In this document: positions 53,601 to 64,000 of the stretch, piece after piece
Layout: the number at the start of each line of letters is the position of its first letter
How positions within the stretch are numbered: position 1 is the stretch's first letter
DNA from: Ficedula albicollis
Taxonomy: Eukaryota > Chordata > Aves > Passeriformes > Muscicapidae
Assembly: GCF_000247815.1 (NCBI RefSeq)
Contig: NC_021678.1
Location: 10,289,351-10,353,350, forward strand
Direction of reading: 5' to 3'
Length of the DNA: 64,000 nucleotides
Translations under genes and position numbers: made by a program
Notes under the pieces: model-generated
Databases searched by the model: none
What the model was told of the DNA's origin: nothing
Seen by the model: only the letters and a program-made list of their open reading frames with translations

Positions 53601-56474
53601 TTTTCTTTTCCAGACACAGGGAACTTCAACTGTGCTGCTGTAATATTTTTGCAGATTTTTAAAATTTCTTGCTTTTAATCCATCCTAGGTTTATGGATTC
53701 GAATTTATGCAGTTATATAATATTATTTCATGCTATGAGTATCCAGAGATGTGGAATTGTATGTGCTGAAAGGACTAGGCAAACTGAAATGATCAAAGAT
53801 AATGTGTCCTCACTTATGTTTTAGTCTCTACTGCAAGTGCTTCTCTGTGTTTACTTGATAATTCCTGGGCCACCCCTGGGAATGAATCTCATTTCCACAG
53901 CAGGATTGGCAGCTGTACAGCTGGTGTTACAAACAACACTTAGATCAACAATACTCCAGAAGTGATTAGACTCAAGTACAGACATGCCTTACAATAATTC
54001 TGAATTTATGTTACATCCTCTAACACCAGAAGACAATCTTAAGTCAGATGACAGAAACCTAAGAAGTCAGAAAACAGATGATTTGTGACCCCTGATTAGT
54101 GTTTAGTGGGCACATGAGAATCTTATACAAAGATTATGCTGGCATTACTGAAAAGCTTCCTAAGAGGGGAAAGAAGAAATTGTAGCTAAGCTTTACTATA
54201 TTTCCAGTGACATCTGAGCATGCACAAAACAGAGCATGACCAATTTATGTTCATCACCAGAAACCACAGAAGAAATAAAGAACACTTTTTTGTACAAGAC
54301 TGCTTGATGTAGTTTTGTTAAAATTATATACAAAAAAGCTTGTTGAGTATTTATATTTTTATAGATGTTAAGACAGCTATATAATATATAAAATATATGC
54401 ATTATAAAATATGCATGAAATATGAGTCTATGAGTGCACAAGAAATTCTGAACAAAGAAGTGCAAACAGCTCACAGAATGTAAGTCCTGATTTCTCTATA
54501 TTTGTCTTCAGGGATATGCTGCAAAACCTTCCCTCTTCATATTTACCAGGAAATCTCTAGCCATTCTTACAAATATTCAAAACCCACTCAAACATCAAGG
54601 GCTAAATGCCTCCACTAGTTATAGAGTGCATTTCAAAATTGATTCAGAGAAGCAATTTGTCACTTACTTGGGTAAGTAACTAGTGTTTGTCCATCTGTAC
54701 TTTTTTCTTTGTCGTTGTTAATTTGTTGTTGATGTTAACTGGTGTTGAACTTTCTCTCTGCTTTAGCAACTTTTACCAGCTGGAAGAATTGAGAACATGC
54801 AGATTTGCAGAAACTGACCTCAGGAAGAGCAATTATAAAATGTAAATGTACTTAATAAAACTAATGCCATTTGAAAATCTCATCCAATATGTGATTTCTT
54901 TTTTGATGTTTGAATGCATTTTGATGAGTGAACAATTAAAGATTGCTTACTTTTTTCATCACAGAACGTACTAGATGCAATCTTATTCTTACATGGAAAA
55001 AACCCCAAAAGACCCAAAGAAGCAAGGTCATATTTCTCAATGCTGCATAGCCTAATATAAAGGAACAGTGAAAAAATGAAGCTGCTTTTCCAGCTCTAAT
55101 ACTGATCTGTTTCATATCAGCAAGAAGTGAATCTATTATATTGCTGCATCTTTTTACCTCTTTGACTTTATACAAAATACAAATTCCTTTAAGTGGATCT
55201 TGTCTCTTCCTGTACCTGATACACATGTTTGGATAAAGATTTCATGCACTTCTGCAATGTGAAAAATAAAGACATTACAAATAATGAATTTGGTGAGCAT
55301 ATTTACATTTAAGTTTAAACTGAGGGTCCTTAGACACTTACATCATTTGAAGGTTCAGCCATCAGCAGAACTTTTAAACCCAGGTCAGGTCTGCTTACAA
55401 GCACCAGTACTTTGCATCATAAGAATATCTATCAAAGTTAATGAAATTTCTCACAGGAAAACACAGTGATCATATGAAGAGTAAGACCTTGTCCTATAAG
55501 ATTATAGGCAGAACCAGGGTTCTAAACTCTTTATGCATTTAGGTGTTTTATTTTTTTACTTCTTCCCAGGATGAATTAATTATTAATGTTGAATCTGTAT
55601 GAATAAGCTGTTCTAGGTCAGCCTAATAATATACGTCAAAATGGCTTGTTAAATATTAAAAGGCACTCAAAGCTCTATTCCTTCCTGGGCTATACGTATA
55701 CAGACTTTCTGGTTTTGTTGTTATTTCTATTTTTAAGAGCCATGAGTCCCCTTTTCCTGTTACTCTAGCAAGACATTTATATACCATATTAAATATCTAG
55801 AAACTAGAACTAAAATCTCAAGTACCTTGAAACAGAAATAAAAACTGAGGGACAAAGACAAATGCTATTGAAGCCAAATGTACTGTTTTCAACTATAATC
55901 AGATAGGGAAATAAGCCTACAAGTTGGTTTCACTGTGCTCAGGTCTGGAGAATGTTTGGGTCTGCTAAGGATTTTTTGACAAGTGACAGTCAAAGTGGTA
56001 TGTCACCTTCTCTACCCCCCACACATACACACCTGTTGCTCACCCAGCTGCAAGGAAATAGGTCCCTGCATCATACAAATCATTACTCTACTCAGAATCT
56101 TCATAGACTTCTGTGTTGCCTCTGCTCTGGGGAACTAAATATTTCAGATAGAGATTATTCTCAGTTTCAGTCAAAGGGTGCTGAATCACTGGCTTACCTC
56201 AGTACTCTGAATAGAAGGGAGCAGAGAATGCCATCTTCCCTAAGGAGAGAAGGATCCCAACACTAACACCTTTTTTTTTTTTTTTTTTAGTTTAGCAGCC
56301 AACAAAGACTTTTCTGGCATGGTATCAGAATTAAAGGAATAATCTTACACTGTTTTCAAGAATGCAATACAAAATGTTAATCATTGTCAGTTCCTAGAAG
56401 ATGTTATGCAACACAGACACAATATCTGCCAAAATTAATAAAATGGGTAGATATCTTGTCAAATCCTGAAGTAT
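50631..56474. other. Long noncoding stretch, nothing recognised
   Basis: Almost 6 kb without supportable features. A minus-strand 90-codon frame at 52567-52839 and others were judged chance. An 18-base T-run lies at 56271-56288. Confidence 0.5.
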
Positions 56475-56535
56475 CTCAAGCACAGAATGCCTGGAGTTGG
56501 AAGAAATCTTACAGATCACCATATTCCAGCACAGC
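56475..56535 (-). mobile_element. CR1 LINE 3'-end fragment
   Basis: cacagaatgcctggagttgg, then aagaaatcttacagatcacc, then atattccagca parallels the reverse complement of the CR1 3' end (cacagaatggtt, ttggaagggacctt, agatcatctagttccaac). It is degenerate and short, so old and 5'-truncated. Confidence 0.6.
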
Positions 56536-57105
56536 AATTGCTTTCACATTAGAATGATTTCTCTGTGGTTTTTCCTACTGCTGGAATTCTGGAAAAGTTA
56601 CAAATTATGGTAAATTATTATTCTGTTGCTCTTCCAAATTCATGTACTTTAAACAGTATAGAGATGGTTTAACACAAGAGCAAACTTACAGCAGATGACT
56701 GTTCTTTCAGTGTCCTAGCATATTGTGGATAAGAAAAAATAAAGAAAAATCTTTTAAGTTGGATGAATGTTTCTCTGGAAGCCAGAGCCCAAAATACAGA
56801 TATTTTTCTCCATCCTGCCTAAGCCCTGAAATCTGACTTAATGCTCAGACCTTCCCTATGCATGTTCTTTTGTCCCACGCCATCAGTCCCCAGCTTCCTT
56901 CAGTATTATAGGGGAATCATTTTTCAGTACTACTACACAGGACTTTGCCCAGAATGTCCCAAGCACTTTTCAAATAGAAACCAGATGAAAACATTTTCCT
57001 GGGAAGGGGGAAAGTGCCTTCTCTACATTCAATTATACATAGTTCTGATTTTGCAGAAATCACTTCTAGATACCACAGAATCAAATCCTAGGAAAACAAA
57101 CACAC
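56536..57105. other. Noncoding DNA, nothing recognised
   Basis: AT-rich spacer. A plus-strand frame from 56841 is kept open only by the A and G runs that follow. Confidence 0.55.
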
Positions 57106-57136
57106 AAGAACAAAAAAAAAAAAAAACCCCAAAAAA

Positions 57137-57182
<46 letters not shown>

Positions 57183-57195
57183 AAAAAAAACCAGA
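57106..57195 (+). repeat. A-rich tract with G44 run
   Basis: An A-run of about 15 bases, then cccc, six A and a pure G run at 57137-57180, then ccaaaaaaaacc and more C/A-rich sequence. The G run sits between similar ccaaaaa motifs. Confidence 0.95.
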
Positions 57196-58324
57196 AAACC
57201 AAAAACCAAAAATCAACTATTTAACTATTTGAAACACTGCAGCATGTTGAGAACACATGTTGAAGACAGCAGGGCACAGTGGCCAAGAGTTCCCTATTTT
57301 CCATTCCACAGGCTTGGGCCACGTGCACCAAGATTCTGCACTAATATTTGCAGAACTCCTCTTTCCCTTTTCAATTTGATTCAATGAAGCCTTTTATTCT
57401 GTTATGTATTTCCTCTGAAGAACACAAATTAAATTATAAATTGGAACATTAGAGTGCTTGATTTCACGTTACCAACATATTCTCTGAGTGATAAATAGAA
57501 TGGAATGTCAAGACACCTCAAAGGCCTGGAAGTGTGCTTGGGCAGTCACTTAGCTACATCCTTCCCCTAAGAAAGGAGGATTTACTGACTTGTAATTGCA
57601 ACATTTGAAAGACATTTTTAAAATTAATTTTGACTGTGTATTTTTTGGTCTTTTTCTTATTTACATTTGGCTTTTCTTTTTTCTATTCGTTTTCAACGAC
57701 TGTCAGTTTTTCTCCAGTCCTGCCTATGTTTTTCACTCTTTCCCTCACATTTGTCTCATCGTCTACTCTAATGAAACATACACATTTTCTTCTCCTTGCC
57801 AAAATTGTTAGATCTGAATTCATAAAATGTTTAAAAAGATATAGGATTGCTTTTGGTGGTTAGGGACACATAACACCAGCCATAAAGCATATCTAAATCA
57901 ATACACTTCCACATATCAGAACAGCATGTGGCAGTACAGCATTATGAAATTTATAATTGCATCAGATCCATGATTTCCCAATAGCTCTGCCTCTATAATA
58001 ACTAATTTTAAGCTAGAAGTCCCACTGGTGACCTACAAAAGAAAGAGAGAAAATGGGACATTTCACTGAGGAATGCTAAGCTGATGCTGCAAGGACTAAG
58101 CTCCACATTGTAGAGTGATTTATTGTAGCTTTTTGTTACAAAAAATGAAAATAATGACTTAATGAACATTTATAATCTGACCTTTGAAAATAATTTTAAG
58201 AGTTTTATTGTCTTTTTTTCCCCATCATTTAGAAAAATAACCCTAGTCAAATACACAGAACAGAACAAGGAACAGAAGATAGTAAAATAATGTAAATATA
58301 GGAAAATAAAATACATTATTTAAA
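57196..58324. other. Noncoding DNA, nothing recognised
   Basis: No gene was recognised. Phenylalanine-rich frames at 57596-57863 reflect T-rich composition. Confidence 0.55.
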
Positions 58325-58716
<392 letters not shown>

Positions 58717-59722
58717 AAATTTAAAGATAAATAATTCTCTGACAGCATGGAACCTCTATGGGACCTCTATGAACCTAAGATTTAAGTACAGCATCCTTTA
58801 GTTTTTAAAGTTACTTCAGAATTCAGTCTGAAATGCACTTGGAGAACAAAAGCATCCACAACATATTCCTGTCATAAATAAGCACCCCATTTCCTTTTCC
58901 CACGAGGGAAAGGTACAGTCATTCATAAGGTAAATGTGCAGTCATAAAGAGAAATTTGGGATAATTTCTGGCAGCTATAAGAATAAAAAAAATACATGGT
59001 CAAACATTCCATTCTGTATTCTGAATCACAGCATTAAATTAGTTAGATGAAAAACCTTTCAAAATGGTTTGGTTATAGACAAATTGTTCACACTGGAATT
59101 GCATCCTGTCATACCTGCCTGGCTGGTATAAAACACATGAAATATACTCCATTGCAACTGCATAGCTGGTCAGACTTCGTGGCTATATATTAAAATTATA
59201 AGAATATTCACCTGTGACCATCCTCCAGTAAAAAAATAAATTAAAAAAAAGTCACACACAGCTCATGGCTGATGTCTCCCTGCCCTGTGGAAGCCACCTT
59301 GCCACAGCCAGCACAGCACCCTGGCAGCCAGGGAAGGTCTGGGACTGCCTGGGGAGCCCCTGTGCCTCCCCAGCCCAAGGATTCTGCAGAGGTATCTGCT
59401 GTCCTCCTTTGGCCCATATATAATATGTATATATTATTTGTATATAGTAGATGTATATAATTTATTATATACATATATAATCAAGGTCCCCACCCGGACA
59501 GAGGCATGGACCCACGATCCAGCTTTGCTTAATTTGATAATCTATGCTCCAGCAGCAAAGCAGCTGTCCTGATGGTGGCACCTCTTACTCACAGGGCACA
59601 CTTCACCCTCAAACTCCAGGAAAACTGGTAGTCAGAAATTTGGGCACAAAGGCTGGGGGCCTCAGGAGCCAGTGCTCCTAGGTCCATCCACTCTATGGCA
59701 CAAACTGAAACATGAAAGCCCC
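58717..59722. other. Noncoding DNA with TA-rich patch
   Basis: No gene was recognised. About 59412-59482 is TA-rich and partly palindromic. It separates two GC-richer blocks (about 59255-59410 and 59485-59720) whose origin I do not recognise. Confidence 0.5.
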
Positions 59723-60025
59723 TGAGCTGGTTTTGGCTGGGGCAGGGTCAATTTAACTCACAGTGGCAGATGTGGAGCTGAGTTTTAGATTTGTGCTGAA
59801 CACAGGGTTGATAATACAGAATGTTTTTGTTGTTGCTGAGCAGGTCTTGCACAGAGCCAAGGCTTTTTCTGCTTTTCACACTGACACTCTGGTGAGGAAG
59901 TTGGGAGTGCTTGGGAGGCTGGGAGGGGACACAGCTGGGACAGGTGACCCAAAGTGACCAAAGGGACATTCCAGACCATGTGACATCATGCTCTGTAGGT
60001 GAAGCTGAGGGGAGGAACACTGTGT
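59723..60025 (+). mobile_element. ERV LTR fragment, passerine type
   Basis: The segment starts TGAGCTGGTTTTGGCTGGGG and continues with agggtcaattt, tgctgaacacagggttgata, gggaggggacacagctggga, then accaaagggacattccagac and catgtgacatcatgctctgt. This is the ordered set of blocks of a common bird LTR, recalled as TGTGCTGGTTTTGGCTGGGA...catgtgacgtcatg. It is diverged and lacks the 3' part after about 60025. No primer-binding site or internal viral sequence is visible. It is a relic. Confidence 0.65.
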
Positions 60026-63000
60026 GCCACAATTCAGCATGGGCTCCTCATGTCCCTGTCATGGGACCACTCATGATGTTCCTAAAAACAAAACAGCTTT
60101 TTCCCCCTGCCAAGTATTTAGCACAAATGTTACAACACTACTTTTAAAGTACATGTGACAGTATATAGCCTTAGTTTTGTTAAAAGCCCAAGGAAGCACT
60201 TATCCAGAGCACAACTATCACTTTATACAAGGGAAACCAAAGAAACACAATTCTGTAGACTGAGGAGAAGAAAGGAATTAAACCAGCTCCGTTATAGAGA
60301 TGACCACGGGTTAAATTTTCTTATAGGAGTTTATGAAATTACTCATACACTCCCATTACTTAGGGAATCAGGTTTGCTTTCATGTCAAAACATTATATAA
60401 AAAGCTCCTATTCTTGTAATATTTCCCTCCCATATATTTATGTATCTGTTAAAAGCATCACAAATTATTTGCTATTAAGAACTAGCTAATTACATCTTGC
60501 ACTGTGTGAAAGAGATACAGAGTATGCAACTCCTGTTCCATTAAAAAGCTGCAAACAAATGACAACACAGAAAATTCCAAGAAATTTAAAGAGCTGACAA
60601 ACCAACTATGCTTTGGTTACCTTGGATGACAAGCTAAATTACAAGGAATATAAATACTGACAACAAAATTAAACCAACCCAAATCTATCATATTTGACTT
60701 TTACAAATGTAATAGCTGAACAACTTGCAGGGAAACACCTCAATTACATAACATTTATTTAACAAATACCTTGTTCAACCTCCCTTGTGATTGTATTTAA
60801 ATCAAGGAGTTATAATTACAGAATTTATAAAAAATAATAATCTACCAATTACTATTGGTTTACTTTGATAAAACTTACAATTGAGGTCAAAAAGACTAAA
60901 ATTATTCAAATAGAGTGAGACTGCCTGGAGTAAGATATTTTTAATTGATAAATAAAATGTTTTGAAACAAACCCCACTGTATTTGCAGAACCAAATTTCA
61001 CCAGGCACCTTGGGAAAGATGTTATGCAGACATGGAAGCCACAAGTGGATTTTTGTCTGTTTTAGTTTTGATAAACATCTCTTCCCAGTTCCATTTTTAA
61101 GAATAACTACTTTTATGTAAGGACTTGAAGTAGTCTCTTGTGAGTCACCTTGTGTCTTAGCCAGCACCCATGCTGTGTTAGAAATCATCTTTGCACTGTT
61201 TTGGAGGACAAGAGAAATTTTTAAAGCTCACAAGTTCTGCTTTGACTACAATACACTCTTCAGATTAGTACAAGTGCCAAGAAAGCATCTTTGATATGGT
61301 CCCCATTTGGTGATGAGTTATTTATCCTTCACATGTAAAAGTTGCAGCTAGTAAGGAATCTGCAAGTGGAGACACATCTGTGGTCTGAAGGGTATTAACT
61401 TGTCCTTTGGCTTAGGGCCAAAACAGAAGCAAGGCTCAGGCTCCAGTTCTTCATCTGTCTAATAAAACCTGCCCCATTAGGAACTCCATCTAACAATTCT
61501 TACCTGTTCAACATTTTCTTACAAGAAGATTGTAATTAATTATTGATTTTTAATGCACACCTAATGTCTGAACACTCACAGACATAATTAGCACTTCTAT
61601 AAGGAAAATGAAACTCAATAAATAAATGCAGTAATGGAAAACCATTGCCTTCCCTATGTACAGAATCTGAGCTGTTAATGCTTTCACACTCTGATCCCTG
61701 AGCATGTAGTGAGTTGCATGACTTGGATCTTTCCAAACTAGACAGATAAAACCAAAACATGCCAAGATTTCAATAAGGCAGCTGTGTATTAAAAAAATGC
61801 CTTAACTGAAAAGATACACCTATTTCTCATATTCTATATGTTACATTATAATTGGACATTGAGCATGTAACTTAATAGAGGATAACTTAGCAACATAAAT
61901 ATGGATATTCCAGAACATGTAGCCCTGTAAACCAACAGCTTAGATCAAACACCTAAAGGCAAAGCAATTACTAATTAAACACCAAACTGAGCAGTAGTCA
62001 TGCAGTAGCATGCAAAAGCTCTCACAGGTGGAGAATAAAGGAATAACAGCCCAGTTTTGTCATCAATTCTATACATGCTTGTCCATAAAGGTGTATGCAT
62101 TAGGTTTTTCTTTCTGACAACAGTAAAAACACATTCCTCTACTTCAAAGAGCTTCTGGTGGGAACAGCATTGTTTCTATGCTAAGAGTACAGAAAAGGAA
62201 TGCAATGGTAAGTAAATTCCAGTACATGAAATGAACACAGTGTGTCTTTCCATAACTAGTGAAGAGTGCTCACAGTCAGGAAGACGCCTCCAAAATATTG
62301 TTCTTCAAAACTAATAAAATTATAAAGGTGATAAACATTACCTCCACAAAAGTTGTTTTTATTTATTAATTAACATTAATTTGCTGTTCAAAATAGAACA
62401 GCATTTTAAAGGTCAATCACCTGCTGAGATGCAAGCAAAAAAAAAGTCCAAGTAAGGAGAAAAATGGTGCAGAGTCTGAAGGACACACAGCCAAGATTTT
62501 TGTGACAAAATTTATCTATTCATCCATTGAATATCTACAAAGTTTCCTCACCAGAAGGCGAGGGAAGATGTTCAGAATTAGTTCTATTCTGATTTTTAGC
62601 TAACCAAAGATTGATTAATCTGACATTGATTATTGGACTGATCAGAGGAAATCCCGTGGTTCTCATCCTATGAGGTTTCTCAGTAACAGCCATGTCAAGA
62701 TTTTGATTTTACCATGACAAAACAAATTAGCTGAATTTAATAGTACTTATTTTACTGCAATTGGTAATATACTTGATTATTTTTATTAGCAATTGTGCTG
62801 AAAAAATCACACCAAGTCAAGTTAAGCTATGAATTAATTAAGGTTTTTTGGTACAGAATACATGCCTCAAGGTTGCAGCTCCAAATGTCACTGTATTCAT
62901 TTTATTAGAAACACTTTTTCAGAGGAATAAATCTGTTTTGCAGCCTGCACAATTGATGTCAGTGTTATATAAAGGTAAATACTTCTGGTGTGAGCATCTG

Positions 63001-64000
63001 ATAAAGAAACACATTAGTAAAACATGATACGTCACTGCCATTGTACCATCTGTCAGGTAGTTTGTAATTATGGCAACATCATTCTTTTCAAACTCTTGGA
63101 TAAAAAGAGTGGATCTGGCAAAGATGGTGAAATAAAAGCAGCTTCAGTCTGTAATCATTAAGTCAGTGACAGTTTTGAAATTCATTCATGCCTGTTTCTA
63201 CAACTACAGCATTGTGCCAGTTACAAGCAATAGCTTTTTGAATTATAATGTAATTTATACCAGGTAACCTCAGAACAGTAAGTGATGGTCATAAGTGAAA
63301 ATTTTTAATCTCTTCCTGTCAAAATGCTCTATGTGGAGGAGAAACAGGGCTCAAATATCACCAGTAGCTCCCCCTCTGTATGACAAGTTATCATCAGCCA
63401 TGTTCCATACAACACAACAAATCTGCACTTTAATGTATATGCATATGTGTTTCTAGATATAGTCAAATACAAATAGATATGCCTATGCTTAGCTGAACAA
63501 ACATAGATAAACAAGTGACTCATTCAAAAATATATATGCAAAGACATCATCACATAACTCCAAAATATGATGTGCTATTCACTTGGTATGTCACTTTGTT
63601 GATAATTTAAAATTTATCATTAACTTAAAAAAAACAAATATAGAAAATAATGTGTTCTCACATTAATTTTTCAGTATTAGGGACTGAGCATAGGCTTGAA
63701 AATATAAATGTCATTTTGATTAAAAGTGGAAAAAAAGCTGTACTTGAAAGTTTTTAATTACCAGATGATTAAATTAAAAATTACTTATGGAGATACAAAT
63801 AGTATCCACAGTACAAGGAAATAATGCCCAGGAATTTGAGAAGCAGAGCACTTAGTTATAAACAAATATCTCTTTAAATAATCACCTTCATTACACTTGC
63901 ATGTGAACAGAACTGAACCATGGATTCCAACAGGCTAAGCTGGAAGTGTCAAATCTCAATACATTTTAGATTCCAGAAAGCTAAGTTTTGTGGGGTCTTT
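60026..64000. other. Noncoding DNA to the window end
   Basis: No supportable gene, RNA or transposon. The longest frame (61188 to 60802, minus, 128 codons) lacks a splice or promoter context and shows no domain. AT-rich homopolymer-poor sequence continues to the end. Confidence 0.5.

Noticed and set aside
60802..61188. 128-codon minus-strand frame, the longest outside repeats
   Set aside because: No recognised domain, promoter or splice context. Composition is like the AT-rich background, and such a length is possible by chance in 64 kb on six frames.

Overview
The window looks like a gene-poor stretch of a bird genome, most likely a passerine. The base is AT-rich vertebrate-type noncoding DNA with very few transposable elements. 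Those present are avian in type: three CR1 LINE fragments, one complete-looking LTR whose family resembles passerine endogenous retrovirus LTRs, one 5'-part LTR fragment, and two weak ancient amniote repeats. No bacterial-style genes, operons, CRISPR arrays, tRNAs or rRNAs were seen. No complete protein-coding gene can be supported. The only protein-like segment is a 64-codon stretch on the minus strand (34496-34691). It has an AG acceptor-like start, a stop, about 440 bases of 3'UTR-like sequence, AATAAA and a genomic A-run. It could be a last exon or a retrocopy, and I do not recognise the protein.

Layout. 1-3.4 kb is plain noncoding DNA with one 41-bp duplication. 3.4-6.4 kb is a heavily rearranged segment: stacked tandem duplications of 56, 222, 328 and 497 bp, a 37-N gap and a 993-base pure G run. 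6.4-16.3 kb is plain apart from a CR1 tail. 16.35-17.5 kb holds two abutting duplications (252 and 343 bp). 21.3-24.1 kb holds a 76-bp duplication directly followed by a 1323-bp tandem duplication that looks identical. 27.4-28.4 kb has two more (204 and 97 bp). 29.5-31.0 kb is an LTR element containing a 259-base perfect hexamer microsatellite and a primer-binding-site-like motif for tRNA-Gly. 31.9 kb has a G188-T30 run. 33.2-41.4 kb contains further small duplications, the possible terminal exon and an AT-only patch. 45.4-46.9 kb holds a CR1 reverse-transcriptase relic with an in-frame internal duplication, TATC and TA repeats, a MIR-like SINE, a G80 run and a 94-bp duplication. 46.9-64 kb is mostly plain DNA with G44 and G344 runs, a CR1 tail and an LTR fragment.

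The most striking properties are structural rather than coding. There are about seventeen short-period tandem duplication loci in 64 kb, several abutting each other, and five long homopolymer runs that are all G on the plus strand. Some duplications carry mismatches and are probably real. Others look identical and, with the N gap and G runs, may be assembly errors. The sequence alone cannot separate these.
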